From contig NZ_JAIEZQ010000003.1 in the NCBI RefSeq assembly GCF_019679455.1, forward strand, positions 496,001 to 560,000: DNA of 64,000 bases, given 5' to 3'. A model generated the notes under the pieces. The model was not told the DNA's origin. It searched no databases and saw only the letters and a list, made by a program, of their open reading frames with translations. Below are positions 17,946 to 26,406 of the stretch, in pieces; the first letter of the stretch is position 1, and each line of letters begins with the position of its first letter. The position numbers and the translations under genes were made by a program. Source of the stretch: Nocardioides jiangsuensis (lineage in GTDB: Bacteria > Actinomycetota > Actinomycetes > Propionibacteriales > Nocardioidaceae).

Positions 17946-18653
17946 ATGGCCACCCTGCACAGCGACGTCCTCGCCGACCTCGGCCCGCGCATCGTGGGCG
18001 GGGCGCTGCCGGAGGGTGCGACGCTCACCCTGGAGTGGCTCGGCGAGGAGTACGGCGTCTCGCGGACCGTGGCCCGCGAGGTGATCCAGGTGCTCGTGTC
18101 CATGGGGCTCGTGGAGAGCCGGCGCCGTACCGGCATCCGGGTCCGTCCACGCCAGGAGTGGGACGCCTTCGACCCCGCCGTGATCCGCTGGCGGCTCGCC
18201 GGCGCCGGCCGGTCGACCCACCTGCACGAGCTGTCGCAGCTGCGCGCCGCCGTCGAGCCGGCGTCCGCCGCGCTCGCCGCCGACCACGCCACCGCCGAGC
18301 AGCGCCGCGAGGTGGTCCGCCTGGCCGAGGAGCTCGAGGTGACCGGCGCCGCGGGTGACCTCCGCACCTTCCTCGAGCACGACATCGCCTTCCACCGGCT
18401 GCTGCTCGAGGCCTCGGGCAACGTGATGTTCGCGGGGCTCGGGGAGGTCGTGGAGGAGGTGCTGCGGGGCCGCACCGACCACCACCTGATGCCGCCGGAG
18501 CCCAAGCCCGAGGCCCGCCGCCTGCACCAGATGGTGGCGCAGGCGGTGGCCTCCGGCGAGCCGGACGTCGCCCGCGCCGCGATGACGACGATCTGCCTGG
18601 AGGTCGCGACCGAGGTCGCCTCCACGATCGGCGGCACCCGCGACGCGAGCTGA
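17946..18653 (+). CDS. FadR-subfamily GntR transcriptional regulator of gluconate genes
   Basis: 235 residues. N-terminal winged HTH at about 15-75 (LEWLGEEYGVSRTVAREVIQ, then GLVESRRRTGIRV) and an all-helical FCD effector domain at about 95-225 with DIAFHRLLLEASGN. Metal-ligand-type residues sit in D..H (DIAFH) and later His positions. Flanked by gntK and gntP, so gluconate or 6-phosphogluconate is the likely effector. A palindrome fitting the FadR-type GT-N3-AC rule lies ahead of gntP at 20215-20229. It probably represses the module. Confidence 0.87.
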   Translation: MATLHSDVLADLGPRIVGGALPEGATLTLEWLGEEYGVSRTVAREVIQVLVSMGLVESRRRTGIRVRPRQEWDAFDPAVIRWRLAGAGRSTHLHELSQLRAAVEPASAALAADHATAEQRREVVRLAEELEVTGAAGDLRTFLEHDIAFHRLLLEASGNVMFAGLGEVVEEVLRGRTDHHLMPPEPKPEARRLHQMVAQAVASGEPDVARAAMTTICLEVATEVASTIGGTRDAS

Positions 18654-18664
18654 ACGTCCGAAGG

Positions 18665-20161
18665 TCACGTCACGACCCACAGCACGGAGGCGATCGCGAA
18701 CGCGGTGACGCCGAGCGTCGTCTCCATCACGGTCCAGGTCTTCAGCGTGGTCTTCTCGTCCATCCCGAAGAACCGGCTGACCAGCCAGAAGCCGGAGTCG
18801 TTCACGTGCGAGAGCACGGTGGCGCCGGCGGCGATCGCGACCACGACGAGGGCGAGCTTGAAGTCGGTGAGCGCGGCCTCGTCGGCCTGACCCGCGATCA
18901 GACCGGCCGTGGTGGTCAGCGCGACGGTGGCCGACCCCTGCGCCACGCGCAGCGCGGTCGCGATCAGGAACGCCGCGAGCAGCAGCGGGATGCCGACGTT
19001 CTCCAGCGACTCGGTCAGCGCCGTGCCGATGCCGCTGGTGCGCAGCACGAAGCCGAACATGCCGCCCGCGCCGGTGATCAGGATGATCGAGCAGATCGGG
19101 GCCAGCGCCGCGTCGAGGATGTCGCTGGTCTCCGCGAGCGAGCGGCCGCGGGTGCCGAGGACGGCGATCGCGACGAGCAGCGTGATCAGCAGGGCCACCG
19201 GGGTGTTGCCGGCGAGCTGGAGGTACTCCACCCAGACGTTGCCCTCGGGGATCGCGCCGGTGGTGACCAAGGTGGTGAGCACGGTGTTGAAGGAGATCAG
19301 CGCGAGCGGGAGGAGCAGCAGGCCGAACACGGTGCCGAAGGAGGGCGTCGTGCGGGTCCGGGTGAGCACGGTGCCGGAGGCGGTGCCCGCGTCCGTGCCG
19401 GTCGCGCCGCCCCGGGTGCCGGTGGTGTCGTCGTACGTCGTACCGGGAGTGGTGCCGCCGTTGACCTCGCCGAACAGCAGGTCGGGCAGCGGGATGTCGA
19501 AGCGGGCGCCGAGCACCTTCGAGACGAGGTAGACGCCGACGTACCAGGAGACGATCGCGACGGGCAGGCCCACGAGGAGGACCACGCCGATGTCCGCGCT
19601 GATGGCCTCACCGGCGGCGACCGGTCCGGGGTGCGGCGGGACGAGCGCGTGCATCGCGGCGAAGGCGCCGGCCGCGGGGATCGCGTAGTAGAGCACGGAG
19701 CCGCCGAAGCGGCGGGCCACGGTGAGGATGATCGGCAGGAAGACCACGAGGCCGGCGTCGAAGAAGATCGGGAAGCCGAAGATCAGCGCGGCGACACCGA
19801 GCGCGAAGGGCGCCCGCTTCTCGCCGAAGCGGTTGATCAGGGTGTCGGCGAGGACCTGGGCCCCGCCGGTGACCTCGAGCAGCCGGCCGAGCATGACCCC
19901 GAAACCGACCAGGAGCGCGACGGCGCCCAGGGTGCCGCCGAAGCCGAAGAGCAGTGTCGCGGGCACGTCGGCGACCGGGATTCCCGCGACGACCGCGGTG
20001 ATGAGGCTGACCAGCACGAGCGACACGAACGCGTGCAGCCGCAGCTTCATGATCAGGAACAGCAGGAGGGCGACGGCGACGGCGGCGATGACCAGCAGGG
20101 TGGCCGTGCCGTGGACCGGTGCAATGGGATCCACGAGTGGTCTCCAGGGGTTCGAGGGCAT
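18665..20161 (-). CDS. gntP: Gluconate:H+ symporter (GntP family)
   Basis: 498 residues with about 12-14 hydrophobic segments. GntP-type hallmarks include MLGRLLEVTGGAQVLADTL near residue 90, FGFPIFFDAGLVVFLPII near 130 and HALVPPHPGPVAAGE near 168. A hydrophilic Gly/Thr-rich loop near 235-275 (GTTPGTTYDDTTGT) is longer and lower in complexity than usual. It imports gluconate for GntK. Convergent with gntR, with an 11-nt gap, and downstream of a perfect palindrome likely bound by GntR. Confidence 0.92.
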   Translation of the reverse strand: MPSNPWRPLVDPIAPVHGTATLLVIAAVAVALLLFLIMKLRLHAFVSLVLVSLITAVVAGIPVADVPATLLFGFGGTLGAVALLVGFGVMLGRLLEVTGGAQVLADTLINRFGEKRAPFALGVAALIFGFPIFFDAGLVVFLPIILTVARRFGGSVLYYAIPAAGAFAAMHALVPPHPGPVAAGEAISADIGVVLLVGLPVAIVSWYVGVYLVSKVLGARFDIPLPDLLFGEVNGGTTPGTTYDDTTGTRGGATGTDAGTASGTVLTRTRTTPSFGTVFGLLLLPLALISFNTVLTTLVTTGAIPEGNVWVEYLQLAGNTPVALLITLLVAIAVLGTRGRSLAETSDILDAALAPICSIILITGAGGMFGFVLRTSGIGTALTESLENVGIPLLLAAFLIATALRVAQGSATVALTTTAGLIAGQADEAALTDFKLALVVVAIAAGATVLSHVNDSGFWLVSRFFGMDEKTTLKTWTVMETTLGVTAFAIASVLWVVT

Positions 20162-20192
20162 CGGTGTGATGCCGGGCTGTGATGCCCGTTAC

Positions 20193-20229
20193 AGGGCGCG
20201 CCCTACTGTGACCGAAAGGTATTACCTTT
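20193..20229 (-). promoter_or_regulatory. gntP operator region: FadR-type palindrome plus GC palindrome
   Basis: AAAGGTATTACCTTT (20215-20229) is a perfect 15-bp palindrome containing GT-ATT-AC, matching the FadR-subfamily rule GT-N(1-3)-AC. It lies 54 nt ahead of gntP. A second perfect palindrome, AGGGCGCGCCCT, is at 20193-20204. The first is a strong candidate GntR site. Confidence 0.55.
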
Positions 20230-20298
20230 GGCAAGCCCTGGTGACGGAATCATGTCGGCTCCGCGGGAGGTCGGCTCGGACATCGTGGCCCGGCGAGG

Positions 20299-20304
20299 GA
20301 GAAT
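20299..20304 (+). promoter_or_regulatory. Candidate -10 (GAGAAT) for leaderless recO
   Basis: GAGAAT ends exactly 6 nt before the recO GTG, with no SD between. Confidence 0.35.
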
Positions 20305-20310
20305 GGCGAC

Positions 20311-21039
20311 GTGGGTCTCTACCGTGACGAAGCCGTGGTGCTGCGCACCCAGAAGCTGGGTGAGGCGGACCGGATCATCACGCTGCTGACCCGGGGCAAC
20401 GGCCGGGTCCGCGCGGTCGCGAAGGGCGTCCGCCGTACCAGCTCCCGGTTCGGGTCCCGGCTGGAGCCGTTCACGTACGTCGACCTCCAGCTCGCCGAGG
20501 GCCGGTCCCTCGACGTGGTGACCCAGGCCGAGACGCTCTCGCCGTTCGCGGCCAGGATCGGCTCCGACTACGAGCGCTACACCGCCGGCACGGTGATGCT
20601 CGAGACCGCCGAGCGGCTGGTCATCGAGGACAAGGAGCCGGCGCTCCAGCAGTTCCTGCTGCTGATCGGGGCCCTCCGGGCGATGTCGTCGGGGGAGCGG
20701 TCGCCCTCGGCGGTGCTCGACTCGTTCCTGCTGCGCTCGCTGTCGGTGGCCGGCTACGCGCCGTCGTTCGACGGGTGTGCCCGCTGTGGCCTCGAGGGGC
20801 CGCACCGCGCCTTCAGCCCCTCCGGGGGCGGGATGCTCTGCTCCACCTGCCGCGTCCCGGGGTCGGCCAGCCCCGCCGTGGAGACCGTCGCGCTGCTCGG
20901 CGCCCTGCTCGCCGGTGACTGGGCGGTCGTCGAGGCCAGCGAGCCGCGGCACCGCAAGGAGGCGACCGGGCTGGTCGCGGCCTACCTCGCCTGGCACCTC
21001 GAGCGCGGGCTCAAGTCCCTCTCGCACGTGGAGCGCTGA
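20311..21039 (+). CDS. recO: DNA repair protein RecO
   Basis: 242 residues. N-terminal OB fold begins [20 protein letters not shown] and includes [17 protein letters not shown] near residue 35. The C-terminal part has the zinc-binding pairs CARC near 153 and CSTC near 175. RecO loads RecA on SSB-coated DNA with RecR in the RecFOR pathway. It ends directly against the convergent MarR gene. Confidence 0.94.
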   Translation: MGLYRDEAVVLRTQKLGEADRIITLLTRGNGRVRAVAKGVRRTSSRFGSRLEPFTYVDLQLAEGRSLDVVTQAETLSPFAARIGSDYERYTAGTVMLETAERLVIEDKEPALQQFLLLIGALRAMSSGERSPSAVLDSFLLRSLSVAGYAPSFDGCARCGLEGPHRAFSPSGGGMLCSTCRVPGSASPAVETVALLGALLAGDWAVVEASEPRHRKEATGLVAAYLAWHLERGLKSLSHVER

Positions 21040-21486
21040 TCAGGAGGAGCGCTCCAGCAGCGCGTCCATCGAGGTGTTGAACTTCTCGAGCAGCCGGCCG
21101 AGCTCGGCGCGGTCGTCGTCGGACCAGTCGGCGAGGATCTCGTCGAGCCGGTGGCGGCGGAACTCCCGGGTGCGCTCGAGCACCACCCGGCCCTCGTCGG
21201 TCAGGTCCAGGATCGAGGCCCGCCGGTCGGCGGAGTCGGTGTGCCGCTCGGCCAGGCCGGCGCGCTCGAGAGCCTGCACCTGGCGGGTGATCGTGGAGGG
21301 GTCGAGGCCGAACGCGGAGGCGAAGGAGCCGAGCCGCTGGGGGCCCTCGTCGGCCACCCGGCACATGATCCCGTAGGCCGAGCGGTCGAGTTCCATCTCC
21401 CCGGAGGAGGTGGAGATGTGGATGCGCTGCACGCGCCGCAGCAGCGTCGTCATCTGCTGCTCGATCTTGTCGTTGCCGCCGGCCAT
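21040..21486 (-). CDS. MarR-family transcriptional regulator
   Basis: 148 residues. Winged HTH with LGSFASAFGLDPSTITRQVQ near residue 50 and wing AERHTDSADRRASILDLTDE near 80, flanked by dimerisation helices. The canonical D-x-R-[AS] wing element is intact. Start ATG 21486; the longer open frame upstream is antisense to uppS. It is divergent from uppS across about 90 nt, but the regulated gene is not evident. Confidence 0.86.
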   Translation of the reverse strand: MAGGNDKIEQQMTTLLRRVQRIHISTSSGEMELDRSAYGIMCRVADEGPQRLGSFASAFGLDPSTITRQVQALERAGLAERHTDSADRRASILDLTDEGRVVLERTREFRRHRLDEILADWSDDDRAELGRLLEKFNTSMDALLERSS

Positions 21487-21576
21487 GGTCCGTCCTGCTT
21501 CCGGGGTCCTGGCCCATGTCCCACGGGTGAGGCATAGGTTTGTCGGCATCATACGGCCGGACCAGGGAGGACGAGG

Positions 21577-22377
21577 GTGGCTCGAGGCAGGAAGGTGACG
21601 TCGCGTCCGCCGGTGCGCGCACCCCGTCCCCATCCCTCCGGCGCCACGCCTCCGGCGATCCCCTCCGAGCTCGTCCCGCACCACGTCGCGGTGGTGATGG
21701 ACGGCAACGGCCGGTGGGCGAAGGAGCGCGGACTGCCGCGCACCGCCGGGCACGAGCAGGGCGAGCACTCGCTGTTCGACGTGGTCGAGGGTGCCATCGA
21801 GATCGGCGTGAAGGCGGTGTCGGCGTACGCCTTCTCCACCGAGAACTGGAAGCGCTCGCCGGACGAGGTCCGCTTCCTCATGGGCTTCAACCGCGACGTG
21901 ATCCGCCGTCGGCGCGACGAGATGCACGAGCTCGGTGTCCGGGTCCGCTGGGCCGGTCGCGAGCCGAGGCTCTGGCGCTCGGTGGTCAAGGAGCTCAAGG
22001 AGGCCGAGGAGCTCACCCGCGACAACGACGTGCTGACGCTGACGATGTGCGTGAACTACGGCGGCCGCGCCGAGCTCGCCGACGCCGCGCGCTCGATCGC
22101 CCGGGAGGTCGCGGCCGGGAGGCTCGACCCGGAGAAGGTCGACGAGAAGACCTTCGCGCGGCACCTCTACGTCCCCGAGCTGTCCGAGGCCGACCTGGTC
22201 TGGCGGACGTCGGGGGAGGAGCGGCTCTCGAACTTCATGCTCTGGCAGGCGGCGTACTCCGAGCTCGTCTTCAGCGACGTGCTCTGGCCCGACGTGGACC
22301 GTCGCCACCTGTGGCAGGCCGTGGACACCTACGCACGCCGCGACCGGCGGTACGGCGGCGCGCTCCCCAACGCCTGA
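21577..22377 (+). CDS. uppS: Isoprenyl (cis-polyprenyl) diphosphate synthase
   Basis: 266 residues. Conserved blocks [20 protein letters not shown] (Asp of MDGNGRWA is catalytic) near residue 35, [13 protein letters not shown] near 85, and [19 protein letters not shown] near 205 followed by SELVF and WPD. It extends farnesyl or geranyl diphosphate to the lipid carrier for peptidoglycan. GTG 21577 follows AGGGAGGACGAG. A basic N-terminal extension of about 30 residues precedes the catalytic core. Confidence 0.95.
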   Translation: MARGRKVTSRPPVRAPRPHPSGATPPAIPSELVPHHVAVVMDGNGRWAKERGLPRTAGHEQGEHSLFDVVEGAIEIGVKAVSAYAFSTENWKRSPDEVRFLMGFNRDVIRRRRDEMHELGVRVRWAGREPRLWRSVVKELKEAEELTRDNDVLTLTMCVNYGGRAELADAARSIAREVAAGRLDPEKVDEKTFARHLYVPELSEADLVWRTSGEERLSNFMLWQAAYSELVFSDVLWPDVDRRHLWQAVDTYARRDRRYGGALPNA

Positions 22378-22387
22378 CGGGGGCCGC

Positions 22388-22885
22388 TCAGGCCTCGGGG
22401 CCGGTGAGGTCCAGGTACATCACGTGCAGGCCGACGAAGCCGTGCACGGGGTGCCGGAACGCGCCGGGCACGGTGCCCAGGACCTCGAAGCCGAGCGCCT
22501 GCCACAGGTGCACGGCGGCCTCGTTGGTCTCCACGACCGCGTTGAACTGCATGCCGCGGTAGCCGGCCGCCCGCGCCCAGTCCACGGTGTGCCGGCCCAG
22601 CGCCCGGCCGACGCCGCGGCCGTGTGCCGCCGGGTCGACCATGAAGCTCGCGGTGGCCACGTGGTCACCGCGACCGGGGCGGTTCGGGCCCATCTTCGCC
22701 GAGCCGAGGACCCGGCCGGCGTCCACCGCGACCACGGTGCGGCCCGGCGGCCGCTCCATCCACAGCGAGCGCGCCTCGTCGTACCGCGGCTCGGGGAAGG
22801 CGTAGGTCTCCCCGGCGACGACGATCGCCTCGTAGATCGGCCAGATCGCGTCCCAGTCGGCGTCGGTGGCGGTGCGGATCTCCAT
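22388..22885 (-). CDS. GNAT-family N-acetyltransferase (phosphinothricin acetyltransferase-like)
   Basis: 165 residues. N-terminus IRTATDADWDAIWPIYEAIV resembles Pat/YncA-type GNATs, with the CoA loop VDPAAHGRGVGRALGRHTV near residue 92 and C-terminal NEAAVHLWQALGFEVLGTVP near 130. Start ATG 22885. Substrate unknown. Its upstream spacer holds two copies of a 23-bp repeat with a hairpin between them. Confidence 0.83.
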   Translation of the reverse strand: MEIRTATDADWDAIWPIYEAIVVAGETYAFPEPRYDEARSLWMERPPGRTVVAVDAGRVLGSAKMGPNRPGRGDHVATASFMVDPAAHGRGVGRALGRHTVDWARAAGYRGMQFNAVVETNEAAVHLWQALGFEVLGTVPGAFRHPVHGFVGLHVMYLDLTGPEA

Positions 22886-23023
22886 GCCGCGCAGGCTAGC
22901 GGCGTGCGCCGCCGGTCCGCGAGCCGGTTCACCGGTGCAGGCGGGCCTCGTAGCCGGGCAGCTCCGCGTCCCGCCCGGAAAGTTCCGCGGCGCTCCCCGC
23001 CCTCCTGCCCCGGACGTCACGAA

Positions 23024-23097
23024 CCGCACACGTGTGGAGCTGTGACACGTCCCGGCACGAGGACCGTGCCACGACCGCACACGTGTGCCGTTGTGAC
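23024..23097. repeat. Pair of 23-bp direct repeats with CACACGTGTG core flanking a hairpin
   Basis: Copies at 23024-23046 and 23075-23097 share 20 of 23 bases (CCGCACACGTGTG, then TGTGAC) and each contains the perfect palindrome CACACGTGTG. Between them GGCACG / CGTGCC can form a hairpin (around 23053-23071). The element sits in the 234-nt spacer between zur and the GNAT gene and has no coding frame. Confidence 0.6.
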
Positions 23098-23119
23098 TGG
23101 CCGCGGTGCCGCCCCCGCG

Positions 23120-23551
23120 TCAGGCGCAGGTGGGGCAGGTGCCGAAGATCTCGAGCGTGTGGCTGACGTCGGTGAAGCCGTGCTGCGCGGCGACGGAGTC
23201 CGACCACTTCTCGACGGCCGGCCCCTCGACCTCCACGGTGCGGCCACAGGCGCGGCAGACCAGGTGGTGGTGGTGCGAGGTGCTGCACCGGCGGTAGATC
23301 GCCTCGCCCTCCTCGGTGCGCAGCATGTCGACGTCGCCGTTGTCCGCGAGCGCCTGGAGGGTGCGGTAGACCGTGGACAGCCCGACGTTCTCGCCGCTGC
23401 GGCGGAGCAGGTCGTGGATGTCCTGGGCGCTGCGGAAGTCGTCGAAGGACTGCAGCGCCGACGCCACCGCGCGCCGCTGGCGGGTGGGCCGCGCCCCGGC
23501 GATCGACGGGGCGGTGGCCGGGTCCTCGGTCTTCCGGCTAGTGCTCGTCAT
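23120..23551 (-). CDS. zur: Fur-family zinc uptake regulator
   Basis: 143 residues. HTH region TRQRRAVASALQSFDDFRSA and GLSTVYRTLQALADNGDVDM, then the His-rich metal site RRCSTSHHHHLVCRACGRTV near residue 92 and a C-terminal CPTC. The CRAC/CPTC pairs form the structural zinc site. It is the last gene of the znuA-znuC-znuB-zur operon: its ATG (23551) lies 14 nt inside the end of znuB. Two Zur-type boxes precede znuA, so the operon is probably autoregulated by zinc. Confidence 0.9.
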   Translation of the reverse strand: MTSTSRKTEDPATAPSIAGARPTRQRRAVASALQSFDDFRSAQDIHDLLRRSGENVGLSTVYRTLQALADNGDVDMLRTEEGEAIYRRCSTSHHHHLVCRACGRTVEVEGPAVEKWSDSVAAQHGFTDVSHTLEIFGTCPTCA

Positions 23552-24545
23552 AGTGGCTCCCGTGGGGTGCGTGCCGGTGGCCGTCGTGGACGTAGTCCAC
23601 GTGGTCGCCGTGGGGGACGGCGGCATGCCCGCAGTCCTCGCCGTGCTCGTGGGCGTGGGACTCCGGTACGACGGTGTGGTCGGCGGCGAGCGCGAGGTCG
23701 TCCTCGGCCGTCGCGACGAAGGGGGCGGCGAGCCGCTGCCGGCGGCGCAGCCACACGCCGAGCGGCCAGGCCGCCATGAAGCCGGCCAGGGCGAGGAGCA
23801 CGATCGTCGACCCGGGCGGGATGTTCGGCACGTAGGCCGCCGTGACCAGCCCGCCGGTCGACGCGAGCGTGCCGAGGCCCATGGCGAGCAGGAGCGTCGT
23901 GCGGAAGCCGCGGGTGACCTGCTGTGCGGTGGCCACCGGCACGACCATCAGCGCGCTGACCAGGAGCAGGCCCACCGTGCGCATCGCCACGGTCACGGTG
24001 ACCGCGGCCATCACGGCGACCAGGATGTTGTAGAACCGCACGTTGAGTCCGGCCACCCGGGCGAACTCCGCGTCCTGGGCGACCGCGAACAGTTGCGGAG
24101 ACAGCCCGACCGCGACGACGACCACGACCGCGGCGAGCACGACGGTGACCCACACGTCCCCCGAGTCGATCGCCAGGATCGAGCCGAACAGGTAGGTCTG
24201 GAGCGTGTTGGCGCCCTGCCCGGCGAGACCGATCAGCATGACGCCGCCGGCGATGCCGCCGTAGAACAGCAGGGCCAGGGCGACGTCGCCGCTGGTGCGG
24301 CCCTGCTCGCGGATCACCTCGATCACCACGGCGCCGATGATCGCGACGACCACCGCGGTCACAGTGGGGGAGGTGCCGGTGAGCAGGCCGAGCGCGACGC
24401 CGGTGACCGCGATGTGGCCGATCCCGTCGCCCATCAGCGAGAGCCGGCGCTGCACGAGGTAGGTGCCGACCGCCGGGGCGGCGAGACCGGTGAAGAGCGC
24501 GGCGACGAGCGCGCGGACCAGGAAGTCGTACTCCAGGAAGCTCAT
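23538..24545 (-). CDS. znuB: Zinc ABC transporter permease with histidine-rich C-terminal tail
   Basis: 335 residues. About eight membrane helices cover residues 10-265 (ABC-3 family), with LSLMGDGIGHIAVTGVALG near 36. The last 60 or so residues are hydrophilic and rich in His (SHAHEHGEDCGH, HGDHVDYVHDGHRHAPHGSH), a tail not needed for the ABC-3 fold and likely to bind zinc. Start overlaps the stop of znuC by 4 bp. It moves Zn(II) across the membrane with ZnuC and ZnuA. Confidence 0.92.
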   Translation of the reverse strand: MSFLEYDFLVRALVAALFTGLAAPAVGTYLVQRRLSLMGDGIGHIAVTGVALGLLTGTSPTVTAVVVAIIGAVVIEVIREQGRTSGDVALALLFYGGIAGGVMLIGLAGQGANTLQTYLFGSILAIDSGDVWVTVVLAAVVVVVAVGLSPQLFAVAQDAEFARVAGLNVRFYNILVAVMAAVTVTVAMRTVGLLLVSALMVVPVATAQQVTRGFRTTLLLAMGLGTLASTGGLVTAAYVPNIPPGSTIVLLALAGFMAAWPLGVWLRRRQRLAAPFVATAEDDLALAADHTVVPESHAHEHGEDCGHAAVPHGDHVDYVHDGHRHAPHGSHYDEH

Positions 24546-25360
24546 GCGTCACCTCGTCGCGCGCTCTGGTCGAGCGGGGAGGTCACGACCGGGATGTGGT
24601 CGGAGGGCCTGCCCTGCAGGTCGGGGTGGTGGTGCCCCTGCCCGGCGAGCCCGGCGTGCTCCACCTCGTGCGCGGTCGCCACCGGGGCGCCGTCGTACGC
24701 CACCCGGCCGTCGCGCATCACCACGGTCCGGCCGATCAGCGGCGCCAGCGGGCCGAGCTCGTGGGCGACGAGGATGATCGTCGCGCCGCGGTCGACGAGC
24801 GCGCCCAGCGCGTCGGCGAATGCCTGCTGGCTGACCAGGTCGACGCCGGCGGTCGGCTCGTCGAGGACGAGGACGTCCGGGTCCCCGGCGAGCGCCCGGG
24901 CGATCAGCACCCGCTGCTGCTGGCCGCCGGAGAGGGTGGCGCAGCCGTCCTTGGCGCGGTCGGAGAGGCCGACCGCCGCGATCGCGTCGCGTACGGCGGC
25001 GCGGTCCTCGGCGCGCAGGGGCCGGAGGAACGGTCGGCGGGCGAGCCGCCCCGAGGCCACGACCTCCCACACGGTGGCCGGCACGCCGGAGGTGGCGCTG
25101 ACCCGCTGGGGGACGAAGCCGATCCGCTGCCAGTCGTGGAAGTCGTCCAGCGGCGTGCCGAAGAGGGACACCTCGCCGCGGCTGGTCGGGACCAGCCCCA
25201 TCATCGCGCGGACCAGCGTCGACTTGCCCGACCCGTTCGCGCCGAGGACCGCGACGACCTCGCCCTGCTGGACGGTGAGGTCGATGCCGCGCAGGACGGG
25301 GCGGCCGCCGAGCGCGACCGCGCCGTCGCGGATCCGGACCACCGGCTCGGGGGCGCTCAT
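24542..25360 (-). CDS. znuC: Zinc ABC transporter ATP-binding protein
   Basis: 272 residues. Walker A GANGSGKST near residue 38, Q-loop FVPQRV near 85, signature LSGGQQQR near 143, Walker B VLVLDEPTAG near 163, and H-loop AHELG near 198. A His-containing C-terminal stretch (GLAGQGHHHPD) follows. It overlaps both znuA and znuB by 4 bp, so the three are translationally coupled. It powers zinc import. Confidence 0.93.
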   Translation of the reverse strand: MSAPEPVVRIRDGAVALGGRPVLRGIDLTVQQGEVVAVLGANGSGKSTLVRAMMGLVPTSRGEVSLFGTPLDDFHDWQRIGFVPQRVSATSGVPATVWEVVASGRLARRPFLRPLRAEDRAAVRDAIAAVGLSDRAKDGCATLSGGQQQRVLIARALAGDPDVLVLDEPTAGVDLVSQQAFADALGALVDRGATIILVAHELGPLAPLIGRTVVMRDGRVAYDGAPVATAHEVEHAGLAGQGHHHPDLQGRPSDHIPVVTSPLDQSARRGDA

Positions 25361-26307
25361 CGGCAGCCGTTCGCCTGCTGGAGGGCCCGGAGGTTGGCAC
25401 GCATGAGGGAAAGGTAGTCCTCCTGGCCGGAGTCGGCGGGGAGTCCCTCGACCGGGTCGAGCACGCCGGTCTCCAGGTCGAGGTCGGAGGCGAGGGTCCG
25501 GGCCATGGCCGGGCTGGCGAGCGTCTCCGAGAAGACGGTGGTGACCCCGGTCTCCCGGATCAGGTCCTCGAGCTCGGCGAGGTGGGCCGGGGAGGGCTCG
25601 ACGTCGGGGGAGAGCCCGGCGACGGCCTCGAAGGTGAGGCCGTACTTCTCCAGGTAGCCGAACGCGTCGTGGCTGACCACGACCGTGTCGAGCTCGCAGC
25701 CGGTCAGACCCTCGCGGTAGTCCGCGTCGAGCTGCTCGAGGTCGGCCCGGAGGTCGGCGAGGTTGGCGCGGTAGTCCGCGGCGTGGTCGGGGTCGACCTC
25801 GGCCATCTGCTCGGTGAACGCGGTCGCCGCCTCGCCGAGGAGCACGGGGTCGAGCCAGAAGTGCGGGTCGCCGGCCTCACCCTCGTGCGCGGCGTGCTCC
25901 TCGGCGCTCTCGCCCTCGTGCCCGGGCTCCTCCTCCGCGGCGTGCAGCGAGACCACCTCGGCCGCGTCCACGACCGAACCGGAGGCGTTCTGCTCGACCG
26001 CCTCGTCGACGGCGGGCTGGTACCCGCGCAGGTAGAACGTGAGGTCGGCGCCGGCGATCGCGGCGGTCTTCTCGACGTTGAGCTCCAGGTCGTGCGACTC
26101 GACCCCGGGCGCGGTCAGCTGCTCGACCTCCACGTGCTCCCCGGCCACCCGCTCCGCGACGTACTCCAGGGGGTAGAACGACGCCACGACCCGCGGACCG
26201 GTGCCCGTTCCGCCGCCGCCCAGCGGGTCGCCGCACGCGGCGAGAAGGGGCGCGAGGAGGGCGAGCGCAGCGACGGCACGGAGACGCGGCGCCGGTGACT
26301 TCTTCAT
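25357..26307 (-). CDS. znuA: Zinc ABC transporter substrate-binding lipoprotein
   Basis: 316 residues. Lipoprotein signal MKKSPAPRLRAVAALALLAP with lipobox LAAC near residue 25. A cluster-9 binding fold follows: VVASFYPLEYVAERV, ESHDLELNV (zinc His), a His/Glu-rich loop near 125-145 (EEHAAHEGEAGDPHFW), and SHDAFGYLEKYGL. The acidic-His loop is a ZnuA hallmark. ATG 26307 is preferred to the upstream ATG at 26322 because the first Zur palindrome begins exactly at this start codon. Confidence 0.92.
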   Translation of the reverse strand: MKKSPAPRLRAVAALALLAPLLAACGDPLGGGGTGTGPRVVASFYPLEYVAERVAGEHVEVEQLTAPGVESHDLELNVEKTAAIAGADLTFYLRGYQPAVDEAVEQNASGSVVDAAEVVSLHAAEEEPGHEGESAEEHAAHEGEAGDPHFWLDPVLLGEAATAFTEQMAEVDPDHAADYRANLADLRADLEQLDADYREGLTGCELDTVVVSHDAFGYLEKYGLTFEAVAGLSPDVEPSPAHLAELEDLIRETGVTTVFSETLASPAMARTLASDLDLETGVLDPVEGLPADSGQEDYLSLMRANLRALQQANGCR

Positions 26308-26321
26308 GAGAATCATTCTCA
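26307..26321 (-). promoter_or_regulatory. Zur box 1
   Basis: TGAGAATCATTCTCA is a perfect 15-bp palindrome of the actinobacterial Zur type. It abuts the znuA start codon, where bound Zur would block transcription initiation. Confidence 0.75.
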
Positions 26322-26328
26322 ATGCGAT

Positions 26329-26343
26329 TGGGAACCATTGTCA
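26329..26343 (-). promoter_or_regulatory. Zur box 2 (degenerate)
   Basis: TGGGAACCATTGTCA matches box 1 at 12 of 15 positions and lies 22 bp away, about two helical turns, allowing side-by-side dimers. Confidence 0.55.
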
Positions 26344-26394
26344 AACGGGCTGGTTGTGGCACGCCCTCGCGGCGGGCGGGCGGCCGCGCGGGCG

Positions 26395-26400
26395 TAGGGT
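26395..26400 (+). promoter_or_regulatory. Candidate -10 (TAGGGT) for the ABM-domain gene
   Basis: TAGGGT ends 6 nt before the GTG at 26407, consistent with a leaderless mRNA. The divergent znuA promoter lies less than 100 nt away. Confidence 0.4.
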
Positions 26401-26406
26401 CGCCCC

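Noticed and set aside
18806-20182. Plus-strand frame opposite gntP
   Set aside because: Repetitive Arg/Gly/Asp composition typical of an antisense frame to a membrane-protein gene.
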